A stretch of DNA of 64,000 nt from contig NZ_JANXUG010000112.1 of assembly GCF_025352015.1 (NCBI RefSeq), positions 1 through 64,000 on the forward strand, read 5' to 3'. Below, piece by piece: positions 1-8,502 of this stretch. Within the stretch, counting starts at the first letter, position 1. Each line of letters opens with the position of its first letter. The notes under the pieces are model-generated. The model did not search any database. It had not been told where the DNA came from and saw nothing but the letters and a program-made list of their open reading frames with translations. Made by a program: the position numbers and the translations under genes. The stretch comes from Flavobacterium sp. GTDB lineage: Bacteria; Bacteroidota; Bacteroidia; Flavobacteriales; Flavobacteriaceae.

Positions 1-1
1 T

Positions 2-124
2 TTAGATGAATTTAGTTATCGAATTAATCGGTCAATTTACAAAGAAAATATTTTTGACCTACTAATTAACAGAATGATGAATACTCAAAAAGTTTTATAT
101 CAAGACATTATAATAAGTAAATAA
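2..124 (+). mobile_element. C-terminal fragment of an IS1595-type transposase (cut by window edge)
   Basis: A reading frame open at the left edge ends at the TAA at 122-124 and gives 40 residues beginning LDEFSYRINR and continuing with a Phe/Leu/Ile-rich helix. An L-x-E-F-x-Y-R-x-N-R segment is typical of the end of the ISXO2-like DDE domain of IS1595-family transposases. The rest of the gene lies outside the window, so I cannot say whether the copy is intact. I could not identify the terminal inverted repeat in the following 240 bases. Confidence 0.65.
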
Positions 125-302
125 ATGAACGCCTCAATAAAAATATTTGTATTTTTCAAAATCAAATAAATCAACATCCACATCCCAAAAAAGTTGCGGC
201 GAAAAGTCGTTTATGGTTATTTCTTTTTTCACTAAAACAAAGGTAGCTATTTTTATAAATTTCGGTAAAATAAATTTCTTTTCAAAGAGTGCCTATTTTT
301 AC

Positions 303-310
303 TACTTTTG
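303..310 (+). promoter_or_regulatory. Candidate -7 promoter element for the alpha/beta hydrolase gene
   Basis: TACTTTTG matches the Bacteroidota -7 consensus TAnnTTTG and lies 57 bases before the ATG at 368. No clear TTTG -33 element is present at the usual distance. The stretch from 125 to 367 otherwise holds no gene that I can see. Confidence 0.4.
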
Positions 311-367
311 AATTAAAATGATTACCATTAAAATGGCATCAAAATAATAATTTTAAATCGCTAACAA

Positions 368-1747
368 ATGAAATATTTAGTAAGTAGTATTTTTTTACTA
401 TTCAATTTTATGATACTATCCAGTCAAGAAATTATTGGTTCTTGGAAAGGTGACTTGGATGTTCAAGGCACAAAACTCCCGTTAATTTTTAATATAAAAC
501 CAAACGGAAATGAATTTGTTGCAACTATGGATAGCCCTATGCAAGGTGCAAAAGACATTCCAGTAACCAAAACAACATTTGAAAAAAACGAGCTAATAGT
601 GAGTCTTGCAAACATGCAACTTCAATTCAAAGGGATTTTAAAAGACAATAAGATTGAAGGCACTTTCACTCAAGGTCAAATGAGTTTGCCGCTTACTTTA
701 ACTCGAAAAAAAGAAGGTGAAGCTGTTCTAAAAAGACCACAAACACCGCAACAGCCCTTTAATTACAAAATAGAAGACGTAACTTTTATAAATCCTACGG
801 ACAAAAATACATTAGCAGGAACGTTGACTACCCCTGCCAACAAAAAAGATTTTCCTGTAGTGGTTTTAATTTCAGGATCAGGCCAACAAAACAGAGATTG
901 TGCACTATTTGGACACAAATCTTTTTGGGTGATTGCCGATGATTTTACCAAAAAAGGAATTGGCGTTCTTCGAGTTGATGATAGAGGTACCGGCGGTTCC
1001 AATGGTCTTACTCAAAATGTGACTACTCAAAATTTTGCTGGCGATACCAATGCTGCTGTAGCATTTTTAGTCCAAAAAGGGTTCACAAATATTGGTTTAA
1101 TTGGTCACAGCGAAGGTGGAATTATAGCACCAATGGTAGCAACACAAAACACAAAAGTAAAATTTATAATCGCAATGGCAGGTCCTGGCATCCCGTCCGA
1201 TGAATTACTAATACTGCAAACCAACGCTATAGCAAAAGCAGCAGGTGCTTCCGATGATCAATTAAAATCGAGTTCGGATACAAACAAAAAACTTTATGCG
1301 CTTATTAAAAACTACAACGGAAATGATTTAAAAAGCGAAGTCAAAAAAATGATTAGCGAAGAAATGCAAATATTACCTCAAGAACAACGCCCCAATGCAA
1401 CGGAAATTGAAAAAACCGCAGAACAAGAAAGCCAAAAAGTAGCCATTCCGTGGTTTGCTTATTTCCTAAAGATAAATCCCGCAGATTATTGGAGCAAATT
1501 AAAAATTCCAGTACTTGCAATCAATGGCGCAAAAGATTTACAAGTTCTTTCAAAAGAAAATCTAGCCGGAATCAAAAAAGCATTAGAAAAAGCAAAAAAC
1601 AACCAATTTGAAATTGTAGAATTCCCTAACTTGAACCACCTTTTTCAAGAAGCCAAAACAGGTTCTGTTGAAGAATACGGACAAATAGAGCAAACCATTG
1701 CACCACAAGTTTTAGATAAAATGAGCTCCTGGATTTTAAAAAGATAA
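368..1747 (+). CDS. Secreted alpha/beta hydrolase, S33-like
   Basis: The 459-residue product starts with a signal peptide (about residues 1-19, ending SSQ). Residues 20-115 form a beta-rich, lipocalin-like domain (IIGSWKGDL onward), and from about residue 135 there is an alpha/beta-hydrolase domain. The nucleophile elbow GHSEGG is visible, with serine as the presumed nucleophile, followed by a late Asp (NGAKDLQV) and His (LNHLFQ) that would complete the triad. Such proteins are usually annotated as alpha/beta hydrolases or serine aminopeptidases. The substrate is unknown, and esterase activity on small molecules is as likely as peptidase activity. It probably acts in the periplasm or at the cell surface. 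It stands alone, convergent with tex. Confidence 0.85.
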   Translation: MKYLVSSIFLLFNFMILSSQEIIGSWKGDLDVQGTKLPLIFNIKPNGNEFVATMDSPMQGAKDIPVTKTTFEKNELIVSLANMQLQFKGILKDNKIEGTFTQGQMSLPLTLTRKKEGEAVLKRPQTPQQPFNYKIEDVTFINPTDKNTLAGTLTTPANKKDFPVVVLISGSGQQNRDCALFGHKSFWVIADDFTKKGIGVLRVDDRGTGGSNGLTQNVTTQNFAGDTNAAVAFLVQKGFTNIGLIGHSEGGIIAPMVATQNTKVKFIIAMAGPGIPSDELLILQTNAIAKAAGASDDQLKSSSDTNKKLYALIKNYNGNDLKSEVKKMISEEMQILPQEQRPNATEIEKTAEQESQKVAIPWFAYFLKINPADYWSKLKIPVLAINGAKDLQVLSKENLAGIKKALEKAKNNQFEIVEFPNLNHLFQEAKTGSVEEYGQIEQTIAPQVLDKMSSWILKR

Positions 1748-1830
1748 ATCTTCAAGCTAAACTTCTCTCATTATCATATTTTATAATGCTTTACAGCATT
1801 TTTACCAACAATTTTTGACTATTAAACCAG

Positions 1831-1950
1831 ATTATATTACAATTATAATAGATTAAGTGACACACACTTTAAATTAAATAACATTTACAGTAGATTAAAT
1901 AACATATATAGTACATTAGATAACATACACAGTAGATTAAATTACATAAC
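1831..1950. repeat. 21-bp tandem repeat, about 5.7 units
   Basis: Units start at 1831, 1852, 1873, 1894, 1915 and 1936 (the last partial). The three units from 1873 to 1935 differ at only a few positions and share the frame ATTAnATAACAT...AGTA. The first two units are more diverged but keep ATTA, ACA and TA at the same places. The array fills the convergent gap between the hydrolase gene and tex, so it lies in both 3' regions. Confidence 0.75.
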
Positions 1951-1979
1951 TACTTAAAAAAATTACTAAAAGCGAGTAT

Positions 1980-4103
1980 CTAAAAAACCATCGTTAACTG
2001 AATTCGCTTTCGTTCCTCATCAACCTCAACCACTTTTACCTGAACATGTTGGTGCAACTTTACCACTTCATTTACATCCGAAACAAAACCTTCTTTTAAT
2101 TGAGAAATATGCACTAGTCCGCTTTCTTTGATGCCAATATCTACAAAGCATCCAAACGCAGTGATGTTATTGACAATTCCGGGTAAAATCATTCCCGTTC
2201 GTACATTTTTTAAAGCGGTAACAGTTGGGTCAAATTCGAAAACTTTTGCTGCCTTTCTTGGGTCGAGTCCCGGTTTTTCAAGTTCTTTCACAATATCTTT
2301 TAAAGCCAAAATTCCTATTTCGGGCGATAAGTAATTTTCTAACTTTAACTGGGAAATTTTTTCTTTATTGGCAATCAAATCATTGGTTTTTAAACCTAAA
2401 TCCTTTGCCATTTTTTCTACTATTGGATACGCTTCCGGATGCACCGCTGAATTATCCAACGGGTTTTTTCCGCCTTTGATACGGATAAAAGCTGCTGCTT
2501 GTTGATACGCTTTATCGCCTAACCGCGGTACTTTTTTAAGTTGTTTTCGGTCTTCAAACGGTTCGTTTTCAGAACGGAAAGTCACAATGTTTTCGGCCAT
2601 TTTTTCACCAATTCCCGATACATAACTCAACAGCGATTTACTGGCGGTATTGATGTTTATACCAACAGAGTTCACGCAACGAGCTACCACGGTATCTAGT
2701 TCTTCTTTGAGTTTAGTTTGATCAACGTCATGTTGGTATTGTCCAACTCCAATTGATTTTGGGTCAATTTTAACGAGTTCAGCCAACGGGTCTAAAAGTC
2801 GTCGTCCGATAGAAACCGAACCCCGAACGGTTACATCATACTTTGGAAATTCCTCACGCGCAATTTTACTCGCAGAATAAACCGATGCACCAGCTTCCGA
2901 AACCACAAAAACCTGAACAGGCTTATCAAAAGCAATTTTCTTGATGAAGAATTCGGTTTCCCGACTGGCTGTTCCGTTGCCAATAGATATGGCTTCAATA
3001 TTATACGAATTAACCAAGGAACGAATTTTTTTCATTGCCATCGCGCTTTCATTTTGTGGCTGATGCGGATAAATGGTTTCGTTGTATAACAAATCGCCTT
3101 TTTCATCAAGGCAAACTATTTTGCATCCACTTCTAAATCCGGGGTCGATAGCCAAAATGCGTTTTTCACCCAATGGTGGTGCCAATAAAAGCTGACTTAA
3201 ATTTTCTGCAAAAACAGCAATAGCTTTCGTGTCGGCCTTGGCTTTAGCGTCTTGTAGCGTTTGGTTAGAAATTGCTGGTTCGAGCAATCTTTTGTAGCTG
3301 TCTTTTATGGCTAATTCGATATGTTCGGTGGTGTCATTATTGGCTTTAATGATTTCGTTTTCGATAAAATCTAACGCTTCTTCTTTTTTGAAATCAATAG
3401 TAAGTTTGACGAAACCTTCAGCATCGGCCCGCAGCATCGCCAATAATCTGTGTGATGGTGCTTTTGATATCGGTTCAGCCCAATCGAAATATTGCTTGAA
3501 TTTTTGTGCGTCTTCTTCGTTTTCTCTTTTCTTAACTACCTTGGTTTCTACAATAGCTTTGCGCTGAAACATGCGCCGCAGATTTTTTCGGATGTAAATA
3601 TTCTCGTTTATCCATTCGGCAATAATATCTCTTGCGCCTTGCAAAGCTTCATCTTCATTTTTGACTTTGTCATTAATATATTGAGTGGAAATGAAATCGA
3701 CATCGTCTTTTCCTTGTGCAAATATGACTTTTGCTAAAGGTTCTAAACCATTTTGACGAGCAATGTCAGCTCGCGTTTTTTTCTTTTTTTTATACGGCAA
3801 ATACAAATCTTCTATTTCCTGTAAATCGAAACTTTCCTTTATTTTTTTGGTTAATTCGGGTGTAAGCTGACCTTGTTCCTCGATGGTTTTTAAGATGCTT
3901 CCTTTTCGTTTTAAGATTTCATCGTACTGTTTGGAAAGTTTGGCAATCGTTTCAATTACAACTTCGTCCAAGTTACCGGTTTGGTCTTTCCGATAACGCG
4001 AAATAAATGGAATGCTGCAGTCTTCGGAAAGTAATTTTAAAGTGGTTTCAATGCTTTTTGGCGCAGCCGTAACTTGGGTTTGAATGAATTGTATGTTGGT
4101 CAT
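1980..4103 (-). CDS. tex: Tex-family RNA-binding protein (S1 domain)
   Basis: This 707-residue protein has the full-length architecture of Tex: a helical N-terminal region, a YqgF-like RNase H fold near the middle (ILAIDPGFRSGCK), a helix-hairpin-helix region (NINTASKSLLSYVSGIGEKMAENIV) and a C-terminal S1 domain (GMILPGIVNNITAFGCFVDI to the end). Tex binds nucleic acids and is linked to transcription and RNA processing. Its precise role in Bacteroidota is not settled. The ATG at 4103 fits the family start. A short dispersed repeat separates it from the upstream cation-efflux gene, so co-transcription is possible but not shown. Confidence 0.95.
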   Translation of the reverse strand: MTNIQFIQTQVTAAPKSIETTLKLLSEDCSIPFISRYRKDQTGNLDEVVIETIAKLSKQYDEILKRKGSILKTIEEQGQLTPELTKKIKESFDLQEIEDLYLPYKKKKKTRADIARQNGLEPLAKVIFAQGKDDVDFISTQYINDKVKNEDEALQGARDIIAEWINENIYIRKNLRRMFQRKAIVETKVVKKRENEEDAQKFKQYFDWAEPISKAPSHRLLAMLRADAEGFVKLTIDFKKEEALDFIENEIIKANNDTTEHIELAIKDSYKRLLEPAISNQTLQDAKAKADTKAIAVFAENLSQLLLAPPLGEKRILAIDPGFRSGCKIVCLDEKGDLLYNETIYPHQPQNESAMAMKKIRSLVNSYNIEAISIGNGTASRETEFFIKKIAFDKPVQVFVVSEAGASVYSASKIAREEFPKYDVTVRGSVSIGRRLLDPLAELVKIDPKSIGVGQYQHDVDQTKLKEELDTVVARCVNSVGININTASKSLLSYVSGIGEKMAENIVTFRSENEPFEDRKQLKKVPRLGDKAYQQAAAFIRIKGGKNPLDNSAVHPEAYPIVEKMAKDLGLKTNDLIANKEKISQLKLENYLSPEIGILALKDIVKELEKPGLDPRKAAKVFEFDPTVTALKNVRTGMILPGIVNNITAFGCFVDIGIKESGLVHISQLKEGFVSDVNEVVKLHQHVQVKVVEVDEERKRIQLTMVF

Positions 4104-4112
4104 TTTGATATT

Positions 4113-4156
4113 TTAACCACAAAGTTCGCAAAGGATTTCGCAAAGTCTGCAAAGTG
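4113..4156 (-). repeat. Dispersed flavobacterial repeat (CTTTGCGAACTTTGTGGTTAA type)
   Basis: On the minus strand this reads as two or three imperfect copies of a CTTTGC-GAxxT word and ends TTTGCGAACTTTGTGGTTAA just before tex. A related copy (ACTTTGTGTCCTTGCGGTTAA) occurs at 48948-48968. Words of this kind recur between genes in flavobacterial genomes. Here it lies between the CDF gene and tex. Confidence 0.55.
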
Positions 4157-4171
4157 TTTTTTGAGTATTTC

Positions 4172-5092
4172 TTAATCTTGAACGATGAAATCTTTTGGAT
4201 CTTCTTTCTTAAATTCGGGTTGAATATTAATGTGGTTGATGTTGAATTTTTCGAATAAAACCATTTCTACATTATGCAGTAAGACATTGAATTCGCTCAT
4301 TTTAATATCGTCTGAACAATCAAGATGCGCTTCGAGATGCAATTCTTCTTCATTGAGATGCCAAACATGAATGTGATGTAGTTTGTTAATGCCTTTTATT
4401 TTATGCACTTCGCGAACAATTTCTTTGATATCAATATGCTTTGGCGTGAAAAGCATCAGCATTTTAGTGGACGATTTAATTAAATCATAACTCACGTAAA
4501 TTAAATAGACCGCAATTAACAAAGTCATCAAGCTATCGACCCAAAACCAACCATAGAACTTCATTAGTAAGCCACCAATTAAAACAGCCACCGAAGCCAT
4601 CATATCGGTCAATAAATGGATGTAAGCCGATTTCATGTTCAAGTTGTGTTCCGAATCTTTTTTTAGTAATAAAACCGAACCTCCGTTGACAACAATTCCC
4701 AAAAGTGCCAACCAAATAACTAAAGTTGACTGAATGGGTGTTGGATGAAATAATCGTGTAGACGCTTCATAGATTAAAAATAATGCCACAACAATTAGCG
4801 TGATGGCATTTATAAAAGCAGCTATGAGTTCGGCACGTTTATATCCAAACGTATTGTTTAGAGAAGCTTTTCTTCTTGACAATTTGTGTGCTAAAAGACT
4901 AAAGGACAACGAAAGCACATCAGAAAAATTGTGAAGTGCATCCGAAATTAAAGCCAAACTTCCTGATATAATTCCGCCCACGATTTGCGCAATGGTAATC
5001 AGTAAGTTTAAAAGAATTGAATACACTAAATTTTTTCCTTCGACTTCATGTTTGTGAATATGAATATGAACGTGGTTGTGGTTGTGTTCCAT
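4172..5092 (-). CDS. Cation diffusion facilitator (CDF) family efflux transporter
   Basis: About 306 residues from the ATG at 5092. A longer frame from a TTG at 5107 would overlap the rpiB stop, while the ATG at 5092 sits one base after that stop and begins the typical His-rich leader (MEHNHNHVHIHIHKH). Six membrane helices follow, with the CDF metal site HNFSD (helix II) and HLLTD (helix V), then a cytoplasmic metal-binding domain (HHIHVWHLNEEELHLEAHL). CDF proteins export Zn(II), Co(II), Cd(II) or Fe(II) in exchange for protons. The His-rich leader suggests zinc, but specificity is inferred only. Probably in one transcript with rpiB. Confidence 0.92.
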   Translation of the reverse strand: MEHNHNHVHIHIHKHEVEGKNLVYSILLNLLITIAQIVGGIISGSLALISDALHNFSDVLSLSFSLLAHKLSRRKASLNNTFGYKRAELIAAFINAITLIVVALFLIYEASTRLFHPTPIQSTLVIWLALLGIVVNGGSVLLLKKDSEHNLNMKSAYIHLLTDMMASVAVLIGGLLMKFYGWFWVDSLMTLLIAVYLIYVSYDLIKSSTKMLMLFTPKHIDIKEIVREVHKIKGINKLHHIHVWHLNEEELHLEAHLDCSDDIKMSEFNVLLHNVEMVLFEKFNINHINIQPEFKKEDPKDFIVQD

Positions 5093-5093
5093 T

Positions 5094-5525
5094 TTATTGC
5101 CAGCCAATTTTATTCACTCGATTAGCGTGTCTTCCGGCTTCGAATGACGTATTTAAAAAGGTATCTACCATTTCAACCGCTTGCTGTATGGAAGTATATC
5201 GTGCCGGAATACTTATAATGTTGGCGTTGTTATGTTGGCGCGCTAGAACAGCAATTTCTTTTGTCCAGCATAAAGCTGCCCGGATTCCTTGATGTTTGTT
5301 TACAGTCATGTTTATTCCGTTTCCAGAACCACAAATTACAATTCCGAAATCTACTTTTCCAGTTTCAACGTCTAATGCTACCTGATGACCAAAATCGGGA
5401 TAATCTACACTATCAAAAGTATTGGTTCCATGGTTCAAAATTTCGTGTCCTTTTTGTTCTAAAAAAGCAACTATAGCTGTCTTATAATCTGGTCCGGCGT
5501 GATCATTCCCAATGGCTATTTTCAT
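5094..5525 (-). CDS. rpiB: Ribose-5-phosphate isomerase B
   Basis: The 143-residue product matches RpiB/LacAB in length and motifs: MKIAIGNDHAGPDYK at the start, DYPDFGHQVA, and the active-site region GIVICGSGNGINMTVNKHQGIRAALCW with its catalytic cysteine. It interconverts ribose-5-phosphate and ribulose-5-phosphate in the pentose phosphate pathway, in the cytoplasm. It is the first gene of a probable two-gene transcript with the CDF transporter (one base apart) and faces away from rnr across a long AT-rich gap. Confidence 0.95.
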   Translation of the reverse strand: MKIAIGNDHAGPDYKTAIVAFLEQKGHEILNHGTNTFDSVDYPDFGHQVALDVETGKVDFGIVICGSGNGINMTVNKHQGIRAALCWTKEIAVLARQHNNANIISIPARYTSIQQAVEMVDTFLNTSFEAGRHANRVNKIGWQ

Positions 5526-5548
5526 AATATGCTGTGTATGTGGTTTCG

Positions 5549-5556
5549 CAAATTTA
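5549..5556 (-). promoter_or_regulatory. Candidate -7 element for rpiB
   Basis: On the minus strand this reads TAAATTTG, a match to TAnnTTTG, 23 bases before the rpiB ATG. No convincing -33 TTTG was found. Confidence 0.4.
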
Positions 5557-6268
5557 CGTAAAGTATTGGTTGTATTTTTAGTTTATCATAAGTGTTTGGC
5601 TTTTAATTGACAAGGTTTTTGCTTATTTGATAAATTTTTATAATTGTTTGAAAATATTTATGTTAATGCTATTTTAAATGTTAAAATTATGAATTGTTAA
5701 TTGAATTTCGCAATTCGTTGATTTTCAGTTAACCTTAAATTAACATCAATTGTTAACAACTTGAGATAGAATTTCAGAACTATTTCTTGTTTGCATAATT
5801 TAAAATTGTAATGCAAAATCAAGTTAAATAAAACAAACTTAGTTTGACTAATTTTTAGAAAAGTTATCAATACGAAAGTGACTTTTTTAAACAAAATCAA
5901 CAACCAAAGTTATCTACAAAAAATGCTTTTTTTAAGTTGTGAACAACTGTTAACTAAAACTAAAAAAAGGTTAAAAATGAACGTTTTAAATTATAAAAAC
6001 TATGTTGATAAATAAGTATAAAAAAAGTTATCTCACAAATCTGGTTTTAAAGACTAAAGTTATTGTACAAATGAACATGTTATAATAACCATCATAAATT
6101 TATATTAAATTATCTTTTTAAATATTATTTTTTAATATGTGTTGATAACATTCTTTTTTTTAAGATTTAATTTATTTAAAAAAATAGTTAAGGTTAGATT
6201 TATATTAAAAATCACAACATGTAACTCATAACTATTTCGTAATTTTCAGCATTAATTTAAAATTCAAA
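5557..6268. other. Long AT-rich divergent gap with DnaA-box-like words; candidate replication origin
   Basis: This stretch of about 710 bases holds no credible gene. It is extremely AT-rich and contains words close to the DnaA box TTATCCACA: TTATCTACA at 5910-5918, TTATCAACA on the minus strand at 6003-6011 and 6140-6148 (one mismatch each), TTATCAATA at 5864-5872, and TTGTTCACA on the minus strand at 5938-5946 (two mismatches each). GTTAAC-containing words also recur. Genes to its left run mostly on the minus strand and those to its right on the plus strand, and parS-like sites lie about 18-20 kb away. In such AT-rich DNA some of these words will be chance. The rnr promoter must also lie here. 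Confidence 0.35.
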
Positions 6269-8449
6269 ATGAGTAAGAAACCAAAAAAGTTCGGAAAAAA
6301 TGAAAAGACTTTCTCCGAAAAGATATTTAAGATACTATCAAAAAACGCCAATAAACCCTTTAACTACAAACAAATTGCTGCTATTTTAGAATTGGATGAT
6401 ACCAAAAGCAGAAACGAAATAATCAAAGATTTAAAAATACTGGCAGCACAAAAGTTAATCATCGAACCCGAACCCGGAACCTATTTAGTTAAAGCTTCTA
6501 GTCAACAATATTATGAAGGAATTGTTGATATGACTTCTAGAAAATCGGGCTATTTTGTTTGTGATGCATTAGAAAATGATGTATTTATTCCGTTTATAAA
6601 CCTCAATCACGCATTAGATAAAGACAAAGTGAAAGCCTATGTTTATAATAGACGAAGCTCTAGAAAACCAGAAGCTGAAGTTATCGAAATCATCGAAAGA
6701 CATAAAACGGAATTCGTTGGTGTGGTTGATATTCAAAAGAATTTTGGGTTTGTCACTACGGCAAATGCCAAAATGTACACTGATATTTTTATCCCGAAAA
6801 ACAAACTTGCTGATGCCGAACATGGTGATGTTGTTTTGGTAACTCTTGAAGATTGGCCTGCAAAAGCCGATTCGCCTTTTGGTTCGGTAATCAAAGTTCT
6901 TGGAAAACCTGGAGAACACAATACCGAAATACACGCCATTTTAGCTGAATATGGTTTACCGTATGATTTCCCGATAGAAGTAGAAGCGTATGCTAATAAA
7001 ATAGATACTTCTATAACTCAAAAAGAAATTGATAAACGTCGCGATATGCGAAAAGTGTTGACATTTACGATTGATCCAAAAGATGCGAAGGATTTTGATG
7101 ATGCGTTGTCGTTTCAGGTTTTAGAAAACGAAAATTATGAAATAGGTGTTCATATTGCCGATGTTTCGCATTATTTACAAGAAGGAACCATACTTGATGA
7201 CGAAGCTTATAAACGCGCAACTTCAGTTTATTTGGTTGATAGAGTTGTTCCGATGTTGCCCGAAGTATTATCAAACTTTGCCTGTTCGCTTCGTCCGCAT
7301 GAGGAAAAATATACCTTTTCAGCTATATTTCAATTGAATGCAAAAGCAGAAGTTTTAGATTCCTGGTTTGGAAGAACAATAATTTATTCGGACCAACGTT
7401 TTTCCTATGAAGAAGCGCAGCGTATTATTGAGACTAAATCAGGTACAATTCCGGCAGAGATTTCTTTAACAGCAAAGGAATTTAAAGTTTCGGCAGAAAT
7501 AGTCGCTGCGACATTAAAACAAGATGAATTAGCTAAAATTCTTCGCCGAAAAAGAATGGCTGATGGCGCAATATCCTTTGATAAAGTAGAAGTAAAATTC
7601 AATTTGGATGAAAATGCAGAACCAGTTGGTGTTTTCTTTAAAGTATCTAAAGATGCCAATCATCTGATTGAAGAATTCATGCTTTTAGCCAACAAAAAAG
7701 TGGCGGAATTCATTGGTAAACAGAAGAAAACTTTTATTTATCGTATTCACGATGAACCTAATGAGGATAAATTGATTAATCTTCAAACGGTAATTTCAAA
7801 ATTTGGCTATTCGATAAATATGAAATCTAAACACGATATTTCAAAATCGTTGAATAAATTACTGAATGACGTTAATGGAAGAAAAGAGCAAAATCTAGTT
7901 GATACCTTGACGATTCGAAGCATGAGCAAAGCCAAATATTCTACTGAAAACATTGGGCATTACGGATTGGCATTTGATTATTATGGTCATTTTACGTCGC
8001 CAATTCGTCGTTATCCCGATGTGATGGCGCACCGATTGTTGCAATATTATTTAGATGGAGGAAAATCTGTTGATGCCGATATCTATGAAGAAAAATGTGC
8101 ACATTCCAGCAATATGGAAGGGCTAGCTGCACAGGCCGAAAGAGATTCTGTAAAATACATGCAGGTAAAATACATGCAAGATCACAAAGATCAGGAGTTT
8201 CTTGGCGTTATTTCGGGTGTTACCGAATGGGGAATTTACGTGGAAATCATAGAAAACAAATGCGAAGGAATGGTTAGAATCCGAGAAATCAAAGAAGATT
8301 ATTATGTATTTGATGAAAAACAATATGCTTTAGTTGGACAGGTTTCAAAAAGTATTTTGCAGTTGGGTGATGAAGTTTTTGTAAAAGTAAAAACAGCCGA
8401 TTTAGTTAAAAAACAATTGGATTTCCATTTTATAAGAAGAAAAGAATAA
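6269..8449 (+). CDS. rnr: Ribonuclease R
   Basis: The 726-residue protein has the standard RNase R order: an N-terminal helix-turn-helix (about 15-75), two cold-shock-type OB folds (about 80-220), the RNB catalytic domain containing TIDPKDAKDFDDA at 267-279 (the acidic Mg-binding cluster) and PIRRYPDVMAHR, and a C-terminal S1 domain. It is a processive 3'-5' exoribonuclease that degrades structured RNA in the cytoplasm. The Lys-rich N-terminus from the ATG at 6269 is normal for flavobacterial homologues. The next gene starts 53 bases downstream, after a short dispersed repeat. Confidence 0.96.
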   Translation: MSKKPKKFGKNEKTFSEKIFKILSKNANKPFNYKQIAAILELDDTKSRNEIIKDLKILAAQKLIIEPEPGTYLVKASSQQYYEGIVDMTSRKSGYFVCDALENDVFIPFINLNHALDKDKVKAYVYNRRSSRKPEAEVIEIIERHKTEFVGVVDIQKNFGFVTTANAKMYTDIFIPKNKLADAEHGDVVLVTLEDWPAKADSPFGSVIKVLGKPGEHNTEIHAILAEYGLPYDFPIEVEAYANKIDTSITQKEIDKRRDMRKVLTFTIDPKDAKDFDDALSFQVLENENYEIGVHIADVSHYLQEGTILDDEAYKRATSVYLVDRVVPMLPEVLSNFACSLRPHEEKYTFSAIFQLNAKAEVLDSWFGRTIIYSDQRFSYEEAQRIIETKSGTIPAEISLTAKEFKVSAEIVAATLKQDELAKILRRKRMADGAISFDKVEVKFNLDENAEPVGVFFKVSKDANHLIEEFMLLANKKVAEFIGKQKKTFIYRIHDEPNEDKLINLQTVISKFGYSINMKSKHDISKSLNKLLNDVNGRKEQNLVDTLTIRSMSKAKYSTENIGHYGLAFDYYGHFTSPIRRYPDVMAHRLLQYYLDGGKSVDADIYEEKCAHSSNMEGLAAQAERDSVKYMQVKYMQDHKDQEFLGVISGVTEWGIYVEIIENKCEGMVRIREIKEDYYVFDEKQYALVGQVSKSILQLGDEVFVKVKTADLVKKQLDFHFIRRKE

Positions 8450-8457
8450 TAACATAT

Positions 8458-8486
8458 TGTCATTCCGAGCGCAGACGAAGAATTTC
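8458..8486 (+). repeat. Dispersed repeat (TGTCATTCCGAGCGCAG type)
   Basis: The text begins TGTCATTCCGAGCGCAGACG and continues AAGAATTTC. A close relative, TGTCACAGTGAGCGCAGTCG followed by AAGTGCT, lies inside gltX at 17502-17528. Both carry the core GAGCGCAGnCGAAG. This word is a common short intergenic repeat in flavobacteria and other Bacteroidota. Confidence 0.6.
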
Positions 8487-8502
8487 ATTCAAATATATAA
8501 TC

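Noticed and set aside
5697..5903. A 68-codon minus-strand frame in the AT-rich gap between rpiB and rnr
   Set aside because: Low-complexity, Leu/Phe/Lys/Asn-rich product with no family resemblance, as expected by chance in very AT-rich DNA. The gap is better read as regulatory or origin-like.
8458..8486. GAGCGCAG repeat as a terminator of rnr
   Set aside because: No stable stem with a T run is visible; it fits the dispersed repeat also found in gltX.
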